NCBI GenBank assembly: GCA_903840235.1 | Contig: CAIMFE010000150.1 | Location: forward strand, 1 to 15,833 | DNA from: an uncultured Opitutia bacterium | Lineage (GTDB): Bacteria > Verrucomicrobiota > Verrucomicrobiia > Opitutales > UBA953 | Length of the DNA stretch: 15,833 bases | Reading direction: 5' to 3' | Part shown: positions 6,450 through 12,764 of the stretch, in pieces | Numbering within the stretch: position 1 is the stretch's first letter | How the letters are laid out: each line of letters opens with the position of its first letter | Notes under the pieces: model-generated | The model's input: only the letters and a program-made list of their open reading frames with translations | The model's database searches: none | What the model was told of the DNA's origin: nothing | Position numbers and translations under genes: made by a program

Positions 6450-7754
6450 TCATTCGTGAAAACGAATGCGTCGCTTAGGCACGCCATTCGTTTTCGGTAA
6501 AACTTTTTCCTGGGTTTGCGAATTCTCTGACAACTGTTCGGACTTACTTTTCCACTTACGTTCAAAGCCCGTACTCGCCGGTCGCACCACTTCCTTACCG
6601 AGTTTTGCATTAATCGTATCCACTGCTTTCATCAGACGATTGCGAGATGACGGTACCGCTGTGCCCAATCCAGGAAGCGTCTCCTGAACAACATCCTTGG
6701 AAGATAATTCGGTTAATATCACACCAGCTTTTTTGTAAAAATAGCCTTCTTTAAAAACACGTTTTAAAGCGCGCTGAGCCATCGCACCAATCACACCTAG
6801 ATCATCAGTCAGAAAATCAATCTCCTCAGTTTCGCTCGTGCCGTATTGTTCCGAGTCTTTGTTAAAACGATTAGTACCGAAAAACACTGTGACGGTTGAG
6901 GTGGCTAGATTTTCCTGACGTAGTTTCTCCGCCGCACGCACGGCATGTGTCGCAATGGCCTCAGATAAATCAGTTAAGTCACTCACCGGACGACCAAATG
7001 AACGCGACACCATGATACTCTTACGCGCTGCCGGGTCTTCAATAATTTCATGACAAGGAATGCCGCGTAATTCCAAAGCGATACGCTCCCCCACCACTCC
7101 AGCCAATCGTCGAATAAATGCCGGATCCGCCTCTGCTAAATCTTGCGCCGAAAGAATGCCATGACCACGCAGTCGCGTGGCCAGACCCTTACCCACGCCC
7201 CAAATATCACGCGTTTTAACACCTTTTAAAAACTCTTCGCGACCCGCGGGTGAATAAGGAACGACGATGACTCCACCGGAATCTGGATCGCTCTTCGCTC
7301 TTTCATTAGCGAGCTTACACAGAACTTTCGTTGCACCCATTCCGATGGAAACAGAAATACCTGTGGTCGATAAGACATCATTACGAATTCTGTGACCCAA
7401 GGCACGCGCATCTGCTTCAGGCATATCGGGAAAACCTAAAAAGGCTTCATCGATCGAATACGATTCAAAGTCGCGCGCCTGTTTAGCTAACACGTCCATC
7501 ACTCGTTCCGAAAAATCTCCGTAGACCGAAAAGTTTGATGAAAAAACTTTTACCGAGTGTGCTTCACAAACTCGACGTACTTGAAAAAAAGGTGCGCCCA
7601 TCGGAATGCCCAAGGCCTTGGCTTCACTCGATCGGGCGATGACACAGCCATCGTTGTTAGAAAGAACGACAATCGGGACTCCGACGAGTGCCGGATTTAA
7701 TGCCCGTTCACAGGAGGCGAAAAAATTATTACAATCGGCAAGGGCTCGTAACAT
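6450..7754 (-). CDS. umuC: Y-family translesion DNA polymerase, UmuC (Pol V catalytic subunit) type
   Basis: It is an error-prone polymerase that copies past DNA lesions. The 434 residues align with E. coli UmuC throughout. They show the catalytic palm motif DCNNFFASCE (Asp7), VVLSNNDGCVIARS, the active-site SIDEAF (Asp102, Glu103), a thumb helix-hairpin-helix region near WGVGKGL, and a little-finger domain with SRSFGRPV. A clamp-binding motif QETLPGL (357-363) sits where UmuC has QLNLF, and a DUF4113-like C-terminus (MKAVDTIN...) follows. At the position of the sugar steric gate (Tyr11 in E. coli UmuC) there is Phe12. The C-terminal tail is Lys/Ser/Gln-rich and unlike E. coli. No umuD-like protease partner is adjacent. 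A perfect LexA-like palindrome touches the start codon, so SOS control is likely. A terminator of cysK isolates it from the upstream gene. Confidence 0.95.
   Translation of the reverse strand: MLRALADCNNFFASCERALNPALVGVPIVVLSNNDGCVIARSSEAKALGIPMGAPFFQVRRVCEAHSVKVFSSNFSVYGDFSERVMDVLAKQARDFESYSIDEAFLGFPDMPEADARALGHRIRNDVLSTTGISVSIGMGATKVLCKLANERAKSDPDSGGVIVVPYSPAGREEFLKGVKTRDIWGVGKGLATRLRGHGILSAQDLAEADPAFIRRLAGVVGERIALELRGIPCHEIIEDPAARKSIMVSRSFGRPVSDLTDLSEAIATHAVRAAEKLRQENLATSTVTVFFGTNRFNKDSEQYGTSETEEIDFLTDDLGVIGAMAQRALKRVFKEGYFYKKAGVILTELSSKDVVQETLPGLGTAVPSSRNRLMKAVDTINAKLGKEVVRPASTGFERKWKSKSEQLSENSQTQEKVLPKTNGVPKRRIRFHE
6451..6494 (+). terminator. Overlapping alternative hairpins at the azoR/umuC convergent junction
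   Basis: CATTCGT (6451-6457), ACGAATG (6462-6468) and CATTCGT (6485-6491) form two mutually exclusive stems. One is a 7-bp stem with a GAAA loop. The other is ACGAATGCGT paired with ACGCCATTCGT through one bulge, followed by TTTT. The second could terminate azoR transcription inside the 3' end of umuC. The T-run is short, so this is tentative. Confidence 0.35.
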
Positions 7755-7770
7755 ATGAACATTTGTTCAT
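7755..7770 (-). promoter_or_regulatory. LexA-like (SOS box) palindrome directly upstream of umuC
   Basis: ATGAACATTTGTTCAT is a perfect 6+6 inverted repeat about a 4-bp centre, ending one base before the umuC ATG. Read on the minus strand the core is GAACAAATGTTC, which fits the Bacillus/actinobacterial LexA consensus GAACRNRYGTTC at every position. Location before a UmuC gene supports the call; binding is inferred. Confidence 0.65.
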
Positions 7771-7814
7771 CTATCCGTTTACCAAGCTTTTCAAGGGTAA
7801 AAGTGACCGGGCAC

Positions 7815-7844
7815 AAAAAAGGCGGGTCCTTGCGGCCCGCCCTT
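7815..7844 (-). terminator. Rho-independent terminator of cysK
   Basis: On the minus strand, GGCGGG-CC / GG-A-CCCGCC form a GC-rich stem with a single-base bulge, closed by a GCAA tetraloop (7830-7833). A run of six T follows (7820 to 7815). It starts about 20 bases after the cysK stop codon. Confidence 0.88.
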
Positions 7845-7864
7845 TCGAGTCAGCTGACCTGAGA

Positions 7865-8842
7865 TTACGACGCGGTTAAGGCTGTGACCTCAGCGCGAAT
7901 CTTCTCCGCCAGAGCGGTCGAGAGATAGCGCTCGCTTGGGCTACAAGCGATCGTGACGAGGCGCTTACCCTTGAACTCAGGACGCTTAGCTAATTGGAGA
8001 CACGCCCAGATATTGGCACCAGAGGAAATACCAACCGCCAGACCTTCACGTGCTGAAACATCGAGCGCAGTCGCAAAAGCATCTTCGTTGGAAACTTGGA
8101 TGACTTCGTCGATTAAAGATAAATCGCAATTCTTAGGAACGAAACCAGCACCGATACCTTGGATCTTGTGAGGAGCAGGTTGCACGGGTTGCGAGTTACG
8201 AGTCTGGGTGATTACCGGACTTGCGGAAGGCTCCACCGCAATGGCGAGGAATTTAGAATTACGACCTTTGATTACCGAAGCGACACCAGTGATGGTTCCA
8301 CCTGTGCCAACACCAGCAATAATGGCGTCAACTTTACCATCGGTATCAGCCCAAATTTCTTCTGCGGTGGTGCGACGATGCACCTCAGGATTTGCAGGAT
8401 TATCAAACTGCATCGGCATGTAAGCACTATCGCCAATCTCTTGACGAATCGCGGTCGCACGCTCAATCGCACCACGCATTCCCTTGGCACCAGGAGTTAA
8501 AACGATTTCCGCACCCAGCATGCGTAATAAAACGCGACGCTCAACAGACATCGTTTCGGGCATCGTTAAAATACATTTGTAACCACGAGCAGCGGCCACG
8601 AACGCTAAAGCAATACCAGTATTGCCAGAAGTTGGTTCAACAATCGTACCACCTGGCTTCAAACGACCATCGCGCTCGCCGGCTTCGACCATCGCACGAC
8701 CAATACGATCTTTAACACTCGAGAGAGGATTGAAGTACTCGAGCTTAACCAAGATCTCGGTGTCCAAACCTTCGGTCACTTTGTTCAAACGAACAAGAGG
8801 AGTGCGACCAATGGTTTCTAAAACGTTTTTATAGATAGGCAT
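7865..8842 (-). CDS. cysK: Cysteine synthase A (O-acetylserine sulfhydrylase)
   Basis: This PLP enzyme joins sulfide to O-acetylserine to make cysteine, the end of the sulfate assimilation path encoded in the first third of the window. The 325 residues show the full family set: TIGRTPLVRLN, the PLP lysine Lys44 in NPLSSVKDR, the substrate loop PTSGNTG (70-76), the phosphate-binding loop GTGGTITG (179-186), QGIGAGFVP (228-236, typical of CysK rather than cystathionine synthases), GISSGAN and the C-terminal SERYLSTAL. In CysK of other bacteria the C-terminal groove binds serine acetyltransferase; no cysE is present here. It is monocistronic by appearance: promoter-like elements plus a dyad lie upstream and a strong terminator downstream. 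The leader lacks a Shine-Dalgarno. It is separated from the cys operon by azoR and umuC and lies on the other strand. Confidence 0.97.
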   Translation of the reverse strand: MPIYKNVLETIGRTPLVRLNKVTEGLDTEILVKLEYFNPLSSVKDRIGRAMVEAGERDGRLKPGGTIVEPTSGNTGIALAFVAAARGYKCILTMPETMSVERRVLLRMLGAEIVLTPGAKGMRGAIERATAIRQEIGDSAYMPMQFDNPANPEVHRRTTAEEIWADTDGKVDAIIAGVGTGGTITGVASVIKGRNSKFLAIAVEPSASPVITQTRNSQPVQPAPHKIQGIGAGFVPKNCDLSLIDEVIQVSNEDAFATALDVSAREGLAVGISSGANIWACLQLAKRPEFKGKRLVTIACSPSERYLSTALAEKIRAEVTALTAS

Positions 8843-8869
8843 GACGTAATGTTTAGTTAATTACTAATG

Positions 8870-8907
8870 TATATAGAAAATCACCCATTTATGGGCAACC
8901 ATAAATG
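8870..8907 (-). promoter_or_regulatory. cysK promoter with a 9-bp dyad over the -35 element
   Basis: On the minus strand TTGCCC (8898 to 8893), a 17-bp spacer and TATATA (8875 to 8870) make a good sigma-70-like promoter, giving a leader of about 20 bases. CATTTATGG (8886-8894) and CCATAAATG (8899-8907) are a perfect inverted repeat with a 4-base loop that covers the -35 element. It could be an operator or, as RNA, a weak end signal for infA; no T-run follows. Confidence 0.55.
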
Positions 8908-8932
8908 CATGAACTATGACCCAGAAAAACCC

Positions 8933-9193
8933 TTAGTAGCGGCGTTTTTGGTCAGCGGGCGGACGAGGGGCAGTATCGCGCAGACGGAAAATAATACGGG
9001 CTTGGGTTAAGTCGGATGGGCTCATTTCGACTTTTACACGATCGCCAGGATTGATTCTGATGAAATTTTTGCGGAGGCGGCCAGAAATTCTTCCCAGCAC
9101 CACGTGCTTGTTGGGAAGTTCAATACGGAACATGGTTCCAGGTAACACCTGTAGGATTTTGCCTTCGAGTTCGATAACGGGTTCTTCTGCCAT
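8933..9193 (-). CDS. infA: Translation initiation factor IF-1
   Basis: IF-1 occupies the ribosomal A site during initiation. The first 72 or so residues are a complete S1/OB-fold IF-1: IELEGKILQVLPGTMFRIEL, then HVVLGRISGRLRKNFIRINPGDRVKVEMSP and DLTQARIIFRLRD, matching the usual 72-residue protein almost position by position. About 14 further residues (TAPRPPADQKRRY) form a Pro/Arg/Lys-rich C-terminal extension that standard IF-1 lacks. The start gives MAEEP, as expected for the family. AAGG occurs just before the ATG but with only one base of spacing, too close for a normal Shine-Dalgarno. It is upstream of cysK on the same strand (90-bp gap) and divergent from tadA. A possible -35 TTGACT reads 9235 to 9230 on this strand; the -10 is unclear. 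Confidence 0.95.
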   Translation of the reverse strand: MAEEPVIELEGKILQVLPGTMFRIELPNKHVVLGRISGRLRKNFIRINPGDRVKVEMSPSDLTQARIIFRLRDTAPRPPADQKRRY

Positions 9194-9298
9194 GCCTTGT
9201 GGGCTCTATCCATGCAAGGAAAGGGTCAAAGTCAACACCTCGTATAAAAGAAAGTCATCCCCGCTTGCCAGCGACCCTCAAGTTTAGATTGTTTCTGT

Positions 9299-9844
9299 AT
9301 GGAAAGTGAAAAGAGCTCAATTAGACCGCCTTTAAGCTGTCCATTCGATAAGCTTCATCCATCGCAGTTAATTCGTGACGATAAATTTTACATGTCACTG
9401 GCATTCAATTTAGCCGTGGATGCTTGGCGTGTTGATGAAGTACCCATCGGTGCCATCATTGAACGTGGTGGAGAAATTATTGCCGCTGCACATAATGAAG
9501 TCGAACGCGCCAGCGATCCAACTGCCCACGCAGAAGTTTTAGCGATTACCCAAGCCGCCAAAAAAATCGGCGACTGGCGACTCAACGACTGCACCCTCTA
9601 CGTCACCAAAGAACCCTGCCCGATGTGTTCAGGCGCCACGATCATGAGTCGATTAAAGCGCGTCGTCTTCGCCTGGGGTGACCCCAAAATGGGCTGCATG
9701 GGCGGCGCGACTCCACTCCACAGTTTACCTAAACTAAATCATCGAGTCACCGTTACCGCTGGAGTCTTAGAACAACCCTGCAAAGAAATCCTCCAGGCCT
9801 ACTTTAACTTGAAACGCGGCCGAGATTCCGAGGCAACGGCTTGA
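9299..9844 (+). CDS. tadA: tRNA-specific adenosine deaminase (TadA family)
   Basis: It deaminates adenosine to inosine at the wobble position of tRNA-Arg, letting one tRNA read several codons. The zinc site is intact: His77 and catalytic Glu79 in PTAHAE, Cys107 and Cys110 in EPCPMCSGA. DEVPIGAII, NDCTLYVT and the RVVFAWGDPKMG stretch also fit TadA; guanine deaminases of the same superfamily are the main alternative, less likely given this pattern. The protein has 181 residues, with an N-terminal extension of about 25-30 before the first family helix (YMSLAFNLAVDAW). A start at Met32 would remove it, but MSLAF would then lack the usual short lead-in (as in HEYWMRHAL of E. coli), so Met1 is preferred. 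It is divergent from infA and 47 bp before sodA on the same strand. No Shine-Dalgarno is present. Confidence 0.9.
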   Translation: MESEKSSIRPPLSCPFDKLHPSQLIRDDKFYMSLAFNLAVDAWRVDEVPIGAIIERGGEIIAAAHNEVERASDPTAHAEVLAITQAAKKIGDWRLNDCTLYVTKEPCPMCSGATIMSRLKRVVFAWGDPKMGCMGGATPLHSLPKLNHRVTVTAGVLEQPCKEILQAYFNLKRGRDSEATA

Positions 9845-9870
9845 CCCACCGCTCGTTCCTGCAATTAGTT
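9841..9870 (+). promoter_or_regulatory. Possible promoter of the superoxide dismutase gene
   Basis: TTGACC (9841-9846) overlaps the tadA stop codon, and TTAGTT (9865-9870) follows after 18 bp. The -10 match is poor, so transcription of sodA from the tadA promoter is an equal possibility. Confidence 0.25.
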
Positions 9871-9891
9871 CATCACACCTAAACATTTCTT

Positions 9892-10533
9892 ATGAGTTAC
9901 ACCCTACCTCCCCTCGCTTATCCTACCAACGCACTCGAGCCACACATCGATGTTGCCACGATGGAAATTCACCACGGCAAACACCACAATGCTTACGTGA
10001 CTAACCTGAACGCAGCACTCACGAAAGAACCTAGCTTCGCTGCTGGCACCGATGTGAACGCCCTCATCGCAGATCTTTCTAAAGTTCCTGAATCCATTCG
10101 CACCGCCGTCCGCAACAATGCCGGTGGCCACGCTAACCACACGTTCTTCTGGAATTTACTTTCCCCGAACGGTGGCGGCGAACCAGTAGGTGCTCTCGCT
10201 GACGCGATTAATAAAACCTTTGGTGGTCTCGAAGGCGAAAAAGGCCTCAAGGCTCAATTCAAAACCGCTGCTACTGGACGCTTCGGCTCCGGCTGGGCTT
10301 GGCTCATTGTAAAAGCCGATAAATCCATCGCCGTGACTTCAACCCCCAACCAAGACAGCCCACTCATGAAAGGCGTGGCCGACGTTAACGGTCACCCCGT
10401 TCTGGCGCTCGACGTTTGGGAACACGCTTACTATTTAAAATATCAAAATCGTCGCCCTGATTACATCGATGCTTTCTGGAAAGTAATCGATTGGAAAAAG
10501 GCCAACGAACTTTACGTTAAAGCCATCGGTTAA
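9892..10533 (+). CDS. sodA: Superoxide dismutase, Fe/Mn family, manganese-type residues
   Basis: It converts superoxide to oxygen and hydrogen peroxide in the cytoplasm (no signal peptide). The 213-residue protein is complete: N-terminal helical domain with MEIHHGKHHNAYV, and C-terminal domain with DVWEHAYYLKYQNRRPDY. Metal ligands by alignment are His27, His83 (in NHTFFW), Asp174 and His178. Residues that separate the two metal types point to manganese: GGHANH with glycine at the outer-sphere position before the second ligand, and Gln154 in PNQDSPLM, the position of the outer-sphere glutamine in E. coli MnSOD. Iron or cambialistic use cannot be excluded from sequence. It follows tadA by 47 bp and ends at a strong terminator facing the leftward block. 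No Shine-Dalgarno is present. Confidence 0.96.
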   Translation: MSYTLPPLAYPTNALEPHIDVATMEIHHGKHHNAYVTNLNAALTKEPSFAAGTDVNALIADLSKVPESIRTAVRNNAGGHANHTFFWNLLSPNGGGEPVGALADAINKTFGGLEGEKGLKAQFKTAATGRFGSGWAWLIVKADKSIAVTSTPNQDSPLMKGVADVNGHPVLALDVWEHAYYLKYQNRRPDYIDAFWKVIDWKKANELYVKAIG

Positions 10534-10550
10534 TTTTAATATTAACTCAT

Positions 10551-10582
10551 AAAAAAGGCGACTCACTCGAGTCGCCTTTTTT
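10551..10582. terminator. Bidirectional rho-independent terminator between sodA and the adenylate-kinase-like gene
   Basis: AAAAAAGGCGACTC and GAGTCGCCTTTTTT form a perfect 14-bp stem around the four-base loop ACTC (10565-10568). Six A on one side and six T on the other make it functional for both converging genes, whose stop codons lie 18 and 9 bases away. Confidence 0.93.
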
Positions 10583-10590
10583 GTGTCGGT

Positions 10591-11793
10591 TTAACGGCCG
10601 CGACGAATTTCTGAACCAACAAAGCGAATCGAAACACGCCAGACTTTCTTCATGCGGGTTTGAATCTGTCCGGTCTTCACATCAAAGGACTCCGGAATCT
10701 CGATGCGGTGAAGATCGACTACCGCGTGGAAGCCACGCTCGGAGAAAATATCGATAAACATCGCCAACGCTAAGGGGTCTTCAAAAAGTGCAGCTTCGCT
10801 ATTGATGTGGGCCTGACCCGAAATCGCATGCGCCTGAATAATCGGGAGGAACTTTTGTTGGATTAAATCTACCACCTCACGGAAAAGTTTTTTGTGACGT
10901 TCCGCATAATCATCCAAACGTAAGACTAATTCCTGACGAGCGTGTTGGCTGATTTGATTCGAAAGTGGAATGCTCGAAATAATATCGTAAGTCTCTTCCG
11001 AAAGCTCAAGTGAGCTCTGGTACTGCAACTCCTTGATAATCCGCGCCTGTACTTCAGGTATCGAACCTTGGGCGTTGATAAAATGGTAGTGAAAAATATC
11101 GCGCAGTGACTGCAGGGGCTCGTAGGTACGCTCTTTAAATACACGATAACGATTACGTGCTGCATCGGCCGTTAAATCGGTCTTACGCACTTCTGCTAGC
11201 GGCAATCCTTCAGCTTCAGCTTTCTTATTAAAAGCTAAGGTCTGCTCACCACGCATGAGCTGACGACGCACCGACTCATTCTCATCAATAAAAAGAACTA
11301 AAATATGATAGTGAGGCTTAGGAAATTTAATCGCATTAGGGTTGCCACGGAATTCCTGACGCAACTCGTTCAATCGAGCAAAGAGATGCTTGAGACATTC
11401 AACCTGAACCATCGAGCGAGGAAAACCGTCGACAATGGCCCCATTCGTAAATTGCGGCTCGAGTAACTTTCTGAAAAGTAATTCCACGACCTCGCGATCT
11501 CCCGCCAGCATGCCCGCATCGATACGTTTGCGGGCTTCCGGACTCGAAAGTAAATCGCTGATGACAATCGGGGCCGCCGCATAATCACGATACTGTTGAA
11601 TAAAATCTGTATTCGTGCCCTTACCTGCACCTGGGGCGCCATTGAGCCAGAAGATTTCTCGAGGGAAAAATAGTTTATCGCGACCCAGCTCCCGCTCGAG
11701 ACTTGTCCATACCGACTCAAAAATAATGTGAGCGTCCTTGACCTCCAAGTCGGTGACTTTGTTGTTAACGGAACGTGCAGGTGCTTCACTCAT
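10591..11793 (-). CDS. Adenylate-kinase-like nucleoside monophosphate kinase with extra C-terminal domain
   Basis: The protein (400 residues from the ATG at 11793) has an adenylate-kinase-like core at about 45-255. This includes P-loop GAPGAGKGT (52-60), an NMP-binding region, AIVDGFPR (119-126, with the arginine that contacts AMP), and a LID-side segment with RKTDLTADAARNRY. True adenylate kinases are about 180-220 residues. Here a 45-residue lead (with a helix VWTSLERELG) and about 140 C-terminal residues (262-400) are added. The latter are helical at first (QELVLRLDDYAERHKKLFREVVD) and then beta-rich (FHAVVDLHRIEI...KKVWRVSIRFVG). The usual ISTGDMLR of the AMP site is replaced by VISDLLSS, so the acceptor or activity may differ. 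I do not recognise the C-terminal domain. An in-frame TTG at 11802 was rejected as start in favour of ATG. It is in a leftward block after a predicted exported protein and glgP. Confidence 0.75.
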   Translation of the reverse strand: MSEAPARSVNNKVTDLEVKDAHIIFESVWTSLERELGRDKLFFPREIFWLNGAPGAGKGTNTDFIQQYRDYAAAPIVISDLLSSPEARKRIDAGMLAGDREVVELLFRKLLEPQFTNGAIVDGFPRSMVQVECLKHLFARLNELRQEFRGNPNAIKFPKPHYHILVLFIDENESVRRQLMRGEQTLAFNKKAEAEGLPLAEVRKTDLTADAARNRYRVFKERTYEPLQSLRDIFHYHFINAQGSIPEVQARIIKELQYQSSLELSEETYDIISSIPLSNQISQHARQELVLRLDDYAERHKKLFREVVDLIQQKFLPIIQAHAISGQAHINSEAALFEDPLALAMFIDIFSERGFHAVVDLHRIEIPESFDVKTGQIQTRMKKVWRVSIRFVGSEIRRGR

Positions 11794-11850
11794 GATGGGC
11801 AAACGAATTTGTTAGGCTTTTAGACTCACTCTGCCAATCAAAAACCCTTA

Positions 11851-12714
11851 TTACTGCTTTCCGCTCTTATTTTGAACCTCATCCGAGCCAGGCTTAACTA
11901 CGGGCAATCCCGGGGCGTCGGAACGGTTGCGGCGAAATTGGTATCGATTGATATCCTGCATAGACAGCTGATCGACTGTCTTGGAAATGACTCGGTCGGA
12001 TGGACTCGAGGGCGTCACATCATAGCGACTGTTCTTATCATTAGGTAATCGAGTATCGATACCTTTTACCTCAGCCAGCCTGCCTGATAGCTCAGCGGTT
12101 TGTCGCTCAACAGATTTCACTTCGATGAGATTTTTATTTTTCAACTCACCACGATCAAAAGTATCAGCCACTTCGACTTCAGCTTTCTTACGGCCGTAGA
12201 CATCGTACTTACCATGCCAAGAATCGAAGGTAATAATATTTTCCCGCGAATACGGCGTATTTGAATTTAACTCTGCTTTGTTCGTATCAAATTTCTTATC
12301 GGCGACATTCGACATCTTGGTAGTATTTTTCAGGGCCGAATTAAAATCTACTGATGAGTCTACTTGTTTACTTCCGCCGTTACCTGAGAGTGCAAAGGGA
12401 ACTTTTCTTCCGTCACTCGTCGTCATACCAGTCGAGACCGTGGGACCTTGCGCAACAGGCTTAGGGCTCTCTGTATTTACAACCACCGGCTTGCTGACCG
12501 GAACTACCGACCGAGAAACTGGAATCTGACCCACGACGTTCGCTTCGATTATTTTTCCGTTCTCATCATATTTAATCGTCTGCGTGCCCTCGACCCCACC
12601 TTCGGATGTCGCGGTAAAGCCTGCGAGACGTGGATTCTCGGGCTTAGTCTGGGCGATTAAATCGACACCACAGCCTAAACAGAGAATCAGCAGAACTGGA
12701 GTATGTTTTCCCAC
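11851..12714 (-). CDS. Predicted exported protein of unknown function
   Basis: I do not recognise this 287-residue protein. It starts with GTG, the only sensible start because an in-frame TAA stands immediately before it. The N-terminus looks like a signal peptide: GKHT, then hydrophobic PVLLILCLGCGVDLIA, then Q-T-K. A cysteine in LGC (about 15) raises a lipoprotein, but the lipobox is poor. The middle is low-complexity, rich in Ser, Thr, Pro and Val (about 60-125). A better-conserved-looking block is at 153-183, with TPYSRENIITFDSW then HGKYDVYGRKKAE. The C-terminal half is charged and hydrophilic, with several Lys/Asp/Asn runs and an Arg-rich RYQFRRNRSD near 257-266. Overall it looks periplasmic or surface-exposed. 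Spacers of about 50-57 bp join it to glgP upstream and the kinase-like gene downstream, without clear terminators. Confidence 0.7.
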   Translation of the reverse strand: MGKHTPVLLILCLGCGVDLIAQTKPENPRLAGFTATSEGGVEGTQTIKYDENGKIIEANVVGQIPVSRSVVPVSKPVVVNTESPKPVAQGPTVSTGMTTSDGRKVPFALSGNGGSKQVDSSVDFNSALKNTTKMSNVADKKFDTNKAELNSNTPYSRENIITFDSWHGKYDVYGRKKAEVEVADTFDRGELKNKNLIEVKSVERQTAELSGRLAEVKGIDTRLPNDKNSRYDVTPSSPSDRVISKTVDQLSMQDINRYQFRRNRSDAPGLPVVKPGSDEVQNKSGKQ

Positions 12715-12736
12715 TTAGGGGTAAGGTGACTCCTAA
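12715..12736. repeat. Short imperfect inverted repeat before the exported-protein gene
   Basis: TTAGGGGT (12715-12722) and ACTCCTAA (12729-12736) are inverted copies with one mismatch around six bases, between the glgP stop and the next gene's GTG. There is no T-run. It may be an operator or chance. Confidence 0.25.
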
Positions 12737-12764
12737 TCGTAAAATCTCAACCCAGAGTTATGGA

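Noticed and set aside
7755..7777. Verrucomicrobial-type LexA site TGTTC-N4-GAACA at umuC
   Set aside because: TGTTC is present at 7764-7768, but the bases four further on are not GAACA, and the GAACA at 7757-7761 has no TGTTC in front; only the GAAC-N4-GTTC reading is perfect.
8159..8500. 113-residue plus-strand frame opposite cysK
   Set aside because: It covers essential cysK motifs antisense and shows no protein family signature.
9194..9200. AAGG before infA as a Shine-Dalgarno
   Set aside because: Only one base separates it from the ATG, too close for normal pairing with the 16S rRNA.
11370..11789. 139-residue frame on the minus strand overlapping the kinase-like gene
   Set aside because: It is a shifted frame of the same strand, with no recognisable motifs, while the main frame has P-loop and DGFPR.
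11794..11802. Longer version of the kinase-like protein starting at TTG 11802 (three extra residues)
   Set aside because: The upstream codon is TTG while a normal ATG follows three codons later; neither has a Shine-Dalgarno, so the ATG is the simpler choice.
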